Shown here: positions 1 to 6,755 of the stretch, in pieces | Numbering within the stretch: position 1 is the first letter of the stretch | Layout of the letters: each line of letters starts with the position of its first letter | Assembly: GCA_965658375.1 (NCBI GenBank) | Contig: CBFHSD010000077.1 | Coordinates: 1-7,493, forward strand | DNA length: 7,493 bases | Source of the DNA: CBFHSD01 sp965658375 | Lineage (GTDB): Bacteria > Bacteroidota > Bacteroidia > Flavobacteriales_G > Salibacteraceae | Direction: 5' to 3' | Made by a program: the position numbers and the translations under genes | The notes under the pieces: generated by a model | Told to the model about the DNA's origin: nothing | Databases searched by the model: none | What the model saw: the letters and a program-made list of their open reading frames with translations, nothing else

Positions 1-2
1 TT

Positions 3-2375
3 CGAGAGCAATCTTGGTTCGCCCAAAAAACAAGCCGCCAAATTCGCTCTTTGTTGTGCATAGACTTTTCAGCGTGGCTTCAAAACCAAATCTCAGCTAA
101 ACCCATTCCTACAAACATCATTAAAGAAGCCTTCCCTCTTTGGAACGAACTGGATGGCAGCAAAACAAAAACTATTGAGATTGTCCAAAAACAAGTCGCT
201 CATTGGAAAACTTATAATGATCAAATTATTGAGGATTGGCGCAGTGAAGGAGCATTTAGGGATGTAGATGAAAACAACGATGTGGTCCAAAGCACTGCCC
301 TTCAATTGGCATTTTCAGAAGTGCTCACAACAGCTTATATAGAGTGTTCGCAAAACTATTCTATTAAATCATTTAATGCGCATGAGAAGAACCTCTTTGA
401 ATTGGCTTTTAGCCATTTAACACGGTTAGATCATCATGAGGTAGAAATCGTTGTTGCATTTGTTAAGCACTTAAAGAATAAAGGAATCAAGCAAACTTTT
501 ATGCAAGTTGAGCTCTTTGTAAATCAGTTTACTTCTCTGTATGGGCTTAGGCAAGCCGTATATAGAAATGAAATTCCCGCCCTTTTTAATCAGAAGAAGG
601 ACGTTCGATTAGAAAAATCAACAACTGCTTCAAGGTTATTTGAGATTCATACCATGCCGTCTGTATCACAAAGTGCCTTCTTATCTTTTGCTTTCAAGTT
701 GAGAATGGAAGAAGTTGCCGTAAGTTTAAAACCATCACGCCATTACATTACCGAAGTGGCCAACTACCATTGGAGCTATACCTCGCAAACAGAAGATGAT
801 GCTCCCGACCACTATATTTACTACTTCAACAAAGCCTATTTAACTGGACAAGCATTTTTAAGTGTACTGCATGAAGATGCATTTCAGCCACTGCTTGAAA
901 ACTGTTTAACCAACGCCACTTATACGCGACAATTGCTTCGCTCAACGAGTAATTCTGCCGATTTCTTAGTTGATTTTGTACTTTCTTCTTTACGTTTGAA
1001 CACACAATCACCAGCTAATGAACTTGACTTTTTTGGAGCAGCGCCTGCGCACTCCATTGCCAAATTTGTAAAACACATTGAGGAACCTGAAAAGAATGCA
1101 GCTATAGAGTTGAATTCAAGCTATTATGAAAGAAGTGACAACTTCGCTAAAGAGTTACAAGTGTTTTTGAAAGAGGCCAATATAGCTATCACAGACGATC
1201 CGATTCTTTTACAAGAAGCTCTTGCAGATTACCCTGCAGCTTTTCAATTGGCCACGCAAAAAGTGGCACAAACTGTTTCGAAACATTCAGGTAATAAAAA
1301 AGCAAGAAACAAGGAGAAAGCAGCAAGCGCAAACCTATCCAAGTTCACCAATGCTTTATTGACCATTGAAAAGCAAGATGCTACCGTTCGCTTTGAATCT
1401 ATTCAAAGTTTTGCCAGTTACCATTCTAAAAAAGAAGTACAAGAACTTTTCTCTGGTCAATTGGATAATCCGGCCATTCAAAACGAGCTGAATCAACTCT
1501 ACCAAATGGCACAAACCACTCCCATTGACTTTGAGATAGCTTGCTCTATGCATCGGCTAGAACCAGAAGTGCCTTTCTATCTCCTTAGCCTTGAGAGCAC
1601 CGCTCTGTTAAAGGAATATTTTGCATCCAATAAACATGACATCAGAGGATTTACAGCTTGTTTAGACCACCTTCAAGCATTTGCCCAAAATTGGAAAACG
1701 AGTACGCAATTCCAGCTTAAACACATTTCTTCTGAACGTTTTCAAAATGCCACCATCAATAACACTGTAGAACAACTTCTGGGAAATCTAGGAGAAATTC
1801 AAAAGAATGCCTCCTTTGATTTTGGAATAAGCCCTATACTTGAGATGCACTTGTCTAAAAACTTCCCACATACACTTGGAAAAAGCTATTTAGCAAATGC
1901 TGGGTTCGCACTCCTCTTGCCATATGTAGCAGGGCTTCAATACACATTGCAAGAGCACTATGCGAAAAAGAGTAACAGTGAGATAAGAGATCACATTTTT
2001 GCGCTCTTCAAGCAATTGGAAAACAGAGGCCCTACGCCCAAAAATACCAACCCACAGTTTTCTATATCAGCAGAACTTTCGGGATCGCTTGAAAAACTTG
2101 AAGATTTGCCGATTAGCTCAGCAGATGAGCAGATTTTCAACTCATGGCTAAATCAAGGTCTAGCTTTTTGCTTCAGCGGTGAAATAGAACTAGAAGAAGC
2201 CATGGAACTGTTTATCTACAGGCCTGGGCTTGTGTGGTCTCAAGAATCAAATACTTTTGTGTTTATTCCTACCTTATCCGATGATCGTTTTTATTCAGGA
2301 CCTTCACTTCATAGTAAGACATTCCAAAAAATGAATAAAAAGGGAAAGCTAACAATTGTGTGGTATCCTAATTAG
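3..2375 (+). CDS. Large protein of unknown function, 5' end outside window
   Basis: I do not recognise this protein. The frame is open from the first complete codon (base 3), so the gene very likely starts upstream; a TTG at 51 could be read as a start but nothing supports it. The visible part is 790 residues. It looks soluble and mostly helical, with many Leu/Phe/Glu/Lys-rich stretches and no membrane segment; any signal peptide would be off-window. A Lys/Asn-rich, probably flexible stretch lies around residues 425-445 (numbered from base 3). Near the C-terminus a NAGFALLLPYV segment (from residue 632) and a later RPGLVW (from residue 740) recall, in order, the NAGLxLLxPxLP and RxGxL elements that I remember from the C-terminal region of contractile-injection-system tape-measure proteins. 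The conserved LNKxLCG element of that family is missing and no injection-system gene is visible, so this is only a weak possibility. The 3' end overlaps the convergent TPR gene by 8 bases. That it is a real gene is nearly certain; its function is unknown. Confidence 0.9.
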   Translation, partial: REQSWFAQKTSRQIRSLLCIDFSAWLQNQISAKPIPTNIIKEAFPLWNELDGSKTKTIEIVQKQVAHWKTYNDQIIEDWRSEGAFRDVDENNDVVQSTALQLAFSEVLTTAYIECSQNYSIKSFNAHEKNLFELAFSHLTRLDHHEVEIVVAFVKHLKNKGIKQTFMQVELFVNQFTSLYGLRQAVYRNEIPALFNQKKDVRLEKSTTASRLFEIHTMPSVSQSAFLSFAFKLRMEEVAVSLKPSRHYITEVANYHWSYTSQTEDDAPDHYIYYFNKAYLTGQAFLSVLHEDAFQPLLENCLTNATYTRQLLRSTSNSADFLVDFVLSSLRLNTQSPANELDFFGAAPAHSIAKFVKHIEEPEKNAAIELNSSYYERSDNFAKELQVFLKEANIAITDDPILLQEALADYPAAFQLATQKVAQTVSKHSGNKKARNKEKAASANLSKFTNALLTIEKQDATVRFESIQSFASYHSKKEVQELFSGQLDNPAIQNELNQLYQMAQTTPIDFEIACSMHRLEPEVPFYLLSLESTALLKEYFASNKHDIRGFTACLDHLQAFAQNWKTSTQFQLKHISSERFQNATINNTVEQLLGNLGEIQKNASFDFGISPILEMHLSKNFPHTLGKSYLANAGFALLLPYVAGLQYTLQEHYAKKSNSEIRDHIFALFKQLENRGPTPKNTNPQFSISAELSGSLEKLEDLPISSADEQIFNSWLNQGLAFCFSGEIELEEAMELFIYRPGLVWSQESNTFVFIPTLSDDRFYSGPSLHSKTFQKMNKKGKLTIVWYPN

Positions 2376-3492
2376 AAAGGCAGTAAGAAGCAATCAGGTT
2401 TTGAGAGAAAGAATCTCCATTTTGAGCAGCGGTGTTCCAGTCTTCACATGCTGATTCCATTTGATCAAGCTCTTTCTTTACCACCCCTCTTTCTCGCAAG
2501 AGAACAGCTTGATTTTGCTTTAGGGCGAGCGCTCTGTCGTAGTAGTCTAATGTTTCTTTCGAATACTTTTTTTGTTTAAACCGCACTTGGGCAATGCTTC
2601 TAAGAATTTCGAAGTTAGCCCCCTGAACAGCATTCAATTTTTTTAATGCTTTCTCTGCTTTTCCCAGCTCATTAACTGTTGCATAAAGGTGTGCTTGAAT
2701 TGATAATACTTCCGCATCCAACTCAAACTTTGCATTGTAGTTTTCGGCAATTTCAATGGCTTTTTTGTATTCTTTTTGCTTGGTGTGAATTCGAAGCGAT
2801 AGCTGCATGGCTTCTTTACTCTGATTGCCAAATTCTTGAACTTTTAATAAAAAGTCATTGGCTTTCTTCAAATTTTTCAATTCTAAATAGCAGTCAGCCA
2901 TGAGTATGAAGACATCATTCATTTGAGCGTACCCCTCTTTCACCTTTTGGAATGAAACAAGGGCTTGAGACCAATTTTTCAACTGATGGCTACAGGCTCC
3001 CTTTTGATGATATAAACCATCTCCTTTCGCCCCAAGTTTCTCTGCCAATTGAAAATAACTTAAAGCCTTATTCCAGTCTTTCAAAGCAAAAGCATAGTTT
3101 GCTGCTACCACAAGCTTTTTGGCATTTCGAGAATCAAAATTTAAAGTTTTCTCTATATGTTCAAATGCCCGTTCTCGATCTCCCAATTGGTTGTAGCCAA
3201 TGGCCAGTACCTCATGTACCCGTTGTGGTTGGTACCTGAAATCTAGACAAGTATTTCCCGCATCAATTGTCGCAGGATAATCTTTCAGCTCCATTTTAGT
3301 CTGCATCAACAGAAAATATGCTTCAGGAGTATGGGGATTGGCCTCAATTGCAGCATTCAAAAAGCCATCAGCTTCTTTGAATTTGCCATCTCTAAAAGCT
3401 GCATCACCCTGTTCTAAATGCTCCAAAGAAGGGTGCTTGCAAGAAAGAAAGAATAAAAGTGAAAGCGTCAAAAACGTTGAATATCGGTGCAT
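2368..3492 (-). CDS. TPR-repeat lipoprotein
   Basis: The product has 374 residues. It begins with a short basic N-terminus, a hydrophobic Leu/Phe stretch (residues 6-16) and Cys18 in the context FLSC. This looks like a lipoprotein signal with a relaxed lipobox (Phe at -3), so the mature protein is probably lipid-anchored in the envelope. The rest is a run of tetratricopeptide repeats. The first is clear at about residues 26-58 (GDAAFRDGKFKEADGFLNAA), further units follow at roughly 34-residue spacing, and the last has the ACEDWNTAAQNGD pattern typical of Bacteroidota TPR proteins, ending just before a terminal YCLSN. TPR arrays are protein-binding scaffolds; no enzyme domain is visible and the partner cannot be inferred. 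The ATG at 3490-3492 sits directly before the signal sequence and is the natural start. The gene is transcribed divergently from the GH18-like gene and converges on the large unknown gene, so it is probably monocistronic. Confidence 0.93.
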   Translation of the reverse strand: MHRYSTFLTLSLLFFLSCKHPSLEHLEQGDAAFRDGKFKEADGFLNAAIEANPHTPEAYFLLMQTKMELKDYPATIDAGNTCLDFRYQPQRVHEVLAIGYNQLGDRERAFEHIEKTLNFDSRNAKKLVVAANYAFALKDWNKALSYFQLAEKLGAKGDGLYHQKGACSHQLKNWSQALVSFQKVKEGYAQMNDVFILMADCYLELKNLKKANDFLLKVQEFGNQSKEAMQLSLRIHTKQKEYKKAIEIAENYNAKFELDAEVLSIQAHLYATVNELGKAEKALKKLNAVQGANFEILRSIAQVRFKQKKYSKETLDYYDRALALKQNQAVLLRERGVVKKELDQMESACEDWNTAAQNGDSFSQNLIASYCLSN

Positions 3493-3520
3493 GCAGCTAA
3501 TTTACCCTATGCTTTATCAA

Positions 3521-3552
3521 CAAAATCTGTTGAAAAAATAAGTTCCTGACAA
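3521..3552 (-). promoter_or_regulatory. Possible promoter of the TPR lipoprotein gene
   Basis: Read on the minus strand, TTG (bases 3552-3550), a 21-base spacer and AGATTTTG (3528-3521) resemble the Bacteroidota sigma-ABfr pattern TTG / TAnnTTTG, with the leading TA of the -7 box replaced by AG. Transcription would start about 20 bases before the ATG at 3492. The spacing fits, but the -7 box is imperfect, so this is a tentative call. Confidence 0.3.
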
Positions 3553-3559
3553 TCCAAAT

Positions 3560-3593
3560 TTGAAAACTCAGCCTACCTGAATACTTACTTTAG
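3560..3593 (+). promoter_or_regulatory. Weak candidate promoter of the GH18-like gene
   Basis: TTG at 3560-3562 and TACTTTAG at 3586-3593 partly match the Bacteroidota -33/-7 consensus. The spacer of 23 bases is longer than usual and the box ends in TTAG instead of TTTG. Transcription would start only a few bases before the ATG at 3607, giving a nearly leaderless mRNA. It is the best candidate I can find in the 114-base divergent intergenic region, where no other element stands out. Confidence 0.2.
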
Positions 3594-3606
3594 ATGGTTT
3601 ATAAAC

Positions 3607-5466
3607 ATGATAACTCGGCAATTTCTTATTTCACTGATATTCTTGCAGTTCAGTTGTTTAGGTGCTATGGCTCAAGAAAATTCTGGAGCCTCCGAATTGA
3701 ATAGTGTCCAAAAAGAAGCCGAAAAGCCCGGTTTCTTCAAACGTCTTTTCGGAAGTAAAGAAGACAAAGATGAAGAATACCGTAAGTTATTGGAATCATT
3801 TGAGTCTTTAGAACAAGCCACAGAGCAAGAAGAATTAGAACAAAAAGGCCAAGCCTTGAACGAGTATCATTCTGGTTCTCGAGAATTATTGATCAACAAA
3901 TATGTCAAGCAAAGTGGTAAAACAGAAGCTCAATGGAGCAGTGATGAAGGACTTAGCACTTCTACCACCAAAAAAACCAAAGCAACCCTCAGCCATGAAG
4001 TATATGGTTTTCATGCTTTTTGGCATGGCGAAAGCTATAAAGCTTACCCTTTTCAACTGTTGAGTCGGGTAGCCTACATCGGCTATTTTGTAGATCCACT
4101 TACAGGTGCTCCTACCCACATCGAAAACTGGAGCAATACCAAACTTTTGGAAGTTGGTCAAGAAGAGAATCCAAGTTTAAAAATGGATTTAACCGTACTG
4201 CTTCATGGAGAGAAGAACCTGCACAATTTCTTCACCAATCCCTCTGCTCAAGAAGCACTCACTAAAAATGTGATTAAAGCGGTTGCACTAAAAAGGGCCC
4301 ACGGTGTATGTTTTGATTTTGCGGGTTTAGACCCTGTAGATTCTGATTTACTCGTATCTTTTTTAAAAGCCTTTAGCAGTGAGTTTTACAATAGCAATCC
4401 CAATTATCAAATTACACTTTGTCTTCCTTCACAAGATCCTGAGAGAGCCTATGCCATTTCAGAATTGAGCACACTGGTTGATCGTTTTGTGATTTTCGCC
4501 TTTGATTATTACGATAAAAATAGCCAAGTAGCTGGCCCAATGAGTCCGTTAACCTCTGTTAAACCTGTGGTTTACAGTATAGATCACACGTTTAATCTCT
4601 ACACCAACAAGGGATTAAGAAAGGAACAAATGGTGCTCTGTTTTGCCACCTACGGACAACTTTACGAAACAGAGAACGAGCAGGTTTATAGCAAAGTAAA
4701 AAGCTTTGTAGAGCCGGTAGAACAATTGCACGTAGAACAGCGCTATAAATGGAAACACAAGTCTACCCTGGTATTGCCTGCTCTGAGCCAAAACATAAGT
4801 TTTCAGCGCAATGGAAGCTGGTATCAATTGTGGTTTGAAGATGCAAAATCACTCACTTACAAATTCCAATATGCTAAACATAAAAACATACATGGCATCG
4901 GACTTTGGGGCCTAGGTGGATCTAGCTATGAAGATATTTGGAGTACCGTTCATGCCTTTTTTACTGTAAATGGCACTATTGCCTCCCAGTCTGAAATCAT
5001 ACCCATCAACTATGATTCCCTCTTGGCTCAGCAGGTTCCCACACGTGTGATCCAACCCGTTGAGATAGAGGAATTCATCCATTGGGAGACTGGAGATGGT
5101 GGCAGCTTTGAAATCCCCGACTTTTTTGGATCAGATTCTTCTGAATCTATGACAGAGGCAGACAATGATTTCACGCCACCTGTAGCACTTAGAGCACTTC
5201 TCTTATTCTTTGGGATTGTTGCTGTTTTCATGTTCATTGGAGCATTACTCTCTGTGTTTAGATTCAACGTTAAAAGCGGTATGAACCAACGAAAAACTAC
5301 CATGCTTTTCATTGCCATACTCGGTGGCATTGTGACTTACCTCCTTTACCTTGCATCTATCATCAGCATGCCGCTGGCTTCATTTATTGGGGGAAGCCTA
5401 CTTGGACTTGTCATTTATTGGATTTCTAAAAATGAAAACACATATCATTCAGAAAGTAGTCCTTAG
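3607..5466 (+). CDS. Exported GH18-fold (chitinase-like) protein with degenerate active site and three C-terminal membrane helices
   Basis: The product has 619 residues. A signal peptide ends near GAMAQ (about residue 23). A charged, probably helical segment follows (about 31-90, starting GFFKRLFGSKEDKDEE). A glycoside hydrolase family 18 barrel then spans about 130-445: VYGFHAFW at strand 1, HGVCFDFAG at strand 4 (232-240), FAFDYYD at strand 6 (297-303) followed by AGPMSPL, a KEQMVLCFATYG segment, and the closing GIGLWGLGG with the conserved Trp434. The family motif DGxDxDxE is here H232-G-V-C235-F-D237-F-A239, so the catalytic acid/base Glu is Ala and only the last Asp remains. It should therefore not hydrolyse chitin-like glycans by the usual mechanism; a carbohydrate- or peptidoglycan-binding role is my inference. 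After a linker come three hydrophobic segments (about 527-551, 566-587, 588-607), which would anchor the barrel outside the inner membrane. The ATG at 3607 follows an A/T-rich leader and directly precedes the signal peptide. The gene overlaps the downstream lipoprotein gene by 35 bases. Confidence 0.9.
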   Translation: MITRQFLISLIFLQFSCLGAMAQENSGASELNSVQKEAEKPGFFKRLFGSKEDKDEEYRKLLESFESLEQATEQEELEQKGQALNEYHSGSRELLINKYVKQSGKTEAQWSSDEGLSTSTTKKTKATLSHEVYGFHAFWHGESYKAYPFQLLSRVAYIGYFVDPLTGAPTHIENWSNTKLLEVGQEENPSLKMDLTVLLHGEKNLHNFFTNPSAQEALTKNVIKAVALKRAHGVCFDFAGLDPVDSDLLVSFLKAFSSEFYNSNPNYQITLCLPSQDPERAYAISELSTLVDRFVIFAFDYYDKNSQVAGPMSPLTSVKPVVYSIDHTFNLYTNKGLRKEQMVLCFATYGQLYETENEQVYSKVKSFVEPVEQLHVEQRYKWKHKSTLVLPALSQNISFQRNGSWYQLWFEDAKSLTYKFQYAKHKNIHGIGLWGLGGSSYEDIWSTVHAFFTVNGTIASQSEIIPINYDSLLAQQVPTRVIQPVEIEEFIHWETGDGGSFEIPDFFGSDSSESMTEADNDFTPPVALRALLLFFGIVAVFMFIGALLSVFRFNVKSGMNQRKTTMLFIAILGGIVTYLLYLASIISMPLASFIGGSLLGLVIYWISKNENTYHSESSP

Positions 5467-5929
5467 AGCTTTTGCGCTGCTTGGTTTTCTCCTCATTATT
5501 CAAGGATGTGCACAATACATCCCCTTGACATCAGCCAAGATGAAACAAGCTCAGCTGGGTAGGGTTCATAAATACCGCCTTAACTTGTATTTAAGCGAGC
5601 CTTTTGAGTTGAGATTTGTTGAAGGAAAAGACTCTTTATTCTTTGAGAATGGCGGTCTAGTAAATTCCAATGCAGAGTTAAAGACAATAGCATTGGACAC
5701 TAAAATGGAAGGAGCCCTTGTTACTCATGCGAGAGACTCTATCTGGATTGTAGGTTTTGCGGTGGAAGATCATTTCATTCGACTCCCGTTCACAAAAGCA
5801 TCTGGCGAAAAATTCATGCTCACGCCAGATACTATTTACAAAGGCTACCCAATCTTCAAAATGGATGGCATCAACTATCTGGGTTCTGCTAATGCCAATC
5901 GCATTTTTTTAAAGGTGCGCGAAGATTGA
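5432..5929 (+). CDS. Small lipoprotein of unknown function
   Basis: The product has 165 residues and belongs to no family I recognise. It begins MKTHIIQKVVLR, then a hydrophobic stretch, then IIQGC with Cys26, a good lipoprotein signal, so the mature protein is probably a lipid-anchored envelope protein of about 140 residues. The mature part has alternating hydrophobic and polar residues (for example RLNLYLSEPFELRFVEG), which suggests a mainly beta fold. I chose the ATG at 5432 because it is preceded by an A-rich CTAAAA and places the signal peptide at the N-terminus. The frame can be extended to a TTG at 5351, but that would put 27 unrelated residues in front of the signal. The start lies 35 bases inside the end of the GH18-like gene in another frame, which implies co-transcription and probably coupled translation. 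The two envelope proteins may work together; that is inferred from position only. Confidence 0.85.
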   Translation: MKTHIIQKVVLRAFALLGFLLIIQGCAQYIPLTSAKMKQAQLGRVHKYRLNLYLSEPFELRFVEGKDSLFFENGGLVNSNAELKTIALDTKMEGALVTHARDSIWIVGFAVEDHFIRLPFTKASGEKFMLTPDTIYKGYPIFKMDGINYLGSANANRIFLKVRED

Positions 5930-5956
5930 GTTACGCCACATTATTCATTACTTTTG
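5926..5956 (+). promoter_or_regulatory. ssrA promoter of Bacteroidota type
   Basis: TTG at 5926-5928, a 20-base spacer and TACTTTTG at 5949-5956 match the Bacteroidota primary sigma factor consensus (TTG, 19-21 bases, TAnnTTTG) without mismatch. Transcription would begin roughly at 5962-5965, leaving a leader of about 12-15 bases before the mature tmRNA 5' end at 5977, to be removed by RNase P. The -33 element overlaps the stop codon of the upstream lipoprotein gene (TGA at 5927-5929). Confidence 0.75.
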
Positions 5957-5976
5957 CAGCTTGTTCTTTTATTTAT

Positions 5977-6370
5977 GGGGTCGATCGGTTTTGACGGTAA
6001 GATGATGTTTTGTGTAAGCACGTAGAGGCTTGAATTGCTCCTCTCAAATCTTGTGATTCACACTTTAATTGGCGAAAACAATTACGCACTCGCTGCATAA
6101 TCCATGCTCAGCATGATTAGCTTTATCCGCACAATAGTTGTGTAGGACGGGTTGTCTCAGTTTCGAGTTCTTCTGGCACTTGGAACGATTGAGATACCAG
6201 TAAGTCAGAATAGGATGATGTTTGCTTCGGCCTGATTCCAAAAATTTAGAAGATAGGCCTGCAGTAAGGTGTTGATGTCTGGCTGTAGGTAGAAAATGAA
6301 TCATCAAATAAACGTGTAGAAAGCATACGGCTTCCTTATTCGGACGGGAGTTCAATTCTCCCCGACTCCA
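5977..6370 (+). ncRNA. ssrA: Transfer-messenger RNA (tmRNA, 10Sa RNA)
   Basis: tmRNA rescues ribosomes stalled on broken mRNAs. It is charged with alanine, enters the A site with SmpB, and serves as a template for a degradation tag. The 5' end GGGGTCGATCGGTTTTGACGG is the conserved tmRNA start. Its first seven bases pair with CGACTCC at 6363-6369, giving a 7-bp acceptor stem with the G3-U pair that alanyl-tRNA synthetase recognises. The T arm is GGGAG/CTCCC (6346-6350 and 6358-6362) around the loop TTCAATT. The tag frame at 6071-6100 reads GENNYALAA and then TAA, with the usual ALAA end that marks proteins for ClpXP. The discriminator A is at 6370; the next bases are CAA, so the CCA tail is not encoded and must be added. 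The molecule is about 394 nucleotides, in one piece and not permuted. Confidence 0.97.
6071..6100 (+). other. tmRNA proteolysis-tag reading frame (GENNYALAA)
   Basis: Within the tmRNA, translation resumes at GGC (6071) and reads Gly-Glu-Asn-Asn-Tyr-Ala-Leu-Ala-Ala before TAA at 6098-6100. With the alanine carried by the tmRNA itself the added tag would be AGENNYALAA. GE(N/T)NYALAA tags are known from other Bacteroidota, which supports both the frame and the taxonomic placement. Confidence 0.93.
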
Positions 6371-6372
6371 CA

Positions 6373-6419
6373 AAAAAGGAGAATATAGACTTCAGTTTGA
6401 AGCCTGTATTCTCCTTTTT
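6373..6419. terminator. Strong, probably bidirectional intrinsic terminator
   Basis: AAAAAGGAGAATA at 6373-6385 is the exact reverse complement of TATTCTCCTTTTT at 6407-6419. The pairing continues inward (TAG with CTG, including a G-T wobble; one A/C mismatch; then CTTCA with TGAAG), leaving a loop of about 3 bases. The plus strand ends in a T-run and the minus strand has the matching T-run on the other side. The hairpin can therefore stop tmRNA transcription from the left and any minus-strand transcript from the ABC transporter side. It begins three bases after the tmRNA discriminator base. Confidence 0.88.
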
Positions 6420-6440
6420 CACTTTAAACAGGTGAAACGT

Positions 6441-6647
6441 CTACTCGTGCCAAACTGTTATCTCAAGATCTATGGTATCAAATTTTGGTGAGTATTGGAA
6501 TTTTCTATTTCCAATATCATCACTATTTTTCCTGAATTTATACGCTGCATTCTTTGCCATCCATTGATTCAAGCCACTTGCCAAGTAAAACTCTTCAATG
6601 CAAAAGTTATGGGATGATCTGCGCAGAAAAGATGTTTTCTGATTGCT
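6441..6647 (-). pseudogene. Possible short gene or decayed 3' gene remnant
   Basis: This is the main content of the 335-base stretch between the terminator and the ABC transporter gene. On the minus strand a frame is open for 68 codons and ends with TAG at 6441-6443. Its tail looks like real protein: RKFQYSPKFDTIDLEITVWHE at the end is rich in aromatic and charged residues and could form two beta strands. The only ATG (6558-6560) would give 39 residues. The same frame runs on upstream of an in-frame TAA (6650-6648) through another protein-like stretch (MGHYPILFHFQRITGI), so a longer gene broken by a stop is one explanation. It ends 21 bases before a terminator usable in this direction. I recognise no family, and chance openness in AT-rich DNA is a real alternative. 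Confidence 0.3.
6493..6516. repeat. Small inverted repeat
   Basis: TATTGGAA (6493-6500) and TTCCAATA (6509-6516) form perfect 8-base arms around an 8-base spacer. It lies within the minus-strand reading frame described for 6441-6647. There is no T-run next to it, so it is not a convincing terminator. It could be an operator-like site or chance. Confidence 0.4.
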
Positions 6648-6652
6648 TTAAA

Positions 6653-6671
6653 TTCCAGTTATTCGCTGGAA
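6653..6671. repeat. Short inverted repeat
   Basis: TTCCAG (6653-6658) and CTGGAA (6666-6671) form 6-base arms around a 7-base spacer, in the stretch between the ABC transporter gene and the terminator. It is short and may be chance; no function can be assigned. Confidence 0.25.
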
Positions 6672-6755
6672 ATGAAAAAGGATTGGATAATGACCCATTT
6701 TATTCCAATTGGAGCTTAGCACAAGCCTTGAACAGCTCTAGCTAGCCAGATTGCT

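Noticed and set aside
2643..3541. Several open frames of 60-95 codons overlapping the TPR gene
   Set aside because: They lie antisense to or out of frame with a clear TPR lipoprotein gene and encode no recognisable features.
3886..5330. Minus-strand open frames of 70-100 codons within the GH18-like gene
   Set aside because: The plus-strand frame has a signal peptide, GH18 landmarks and membrane helices in order; the antisense frames have nothing comparable.
5351..5431. Upstream TTG extension of the small lipoprotein
   Set aside because: It would bury the lipoprotein signal behind 27 residues translated from the GH18 gene's coding region; the ATG at 5432 fits the signal peptide.
6065..6373. 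A 102-codon minus-strand open frame starting MWSRGELNSRP
   Set aside because: It lies entirely antisense to the tmRNA. The N-terminal residues come from the conserved T arm and acceptor sequence, a well-known false protein call over tRNA-like genes.
6554..6745. A 63-codon plus-strand open frame in the stretch before the ABC transporter gene
   Set aside because: It has no recognisable motif or promoter and an odd composition. The opposite strand carries the more protein-like frame, so it is probably chance.
6371..6755. Possible genomic-island attachment site at the tmRNA 3' end
   Set aside because: The tmRNA 3' end is a common integration target, but I find no second copy of the T-arm/acceptor sequence and no integrase gene in the window.
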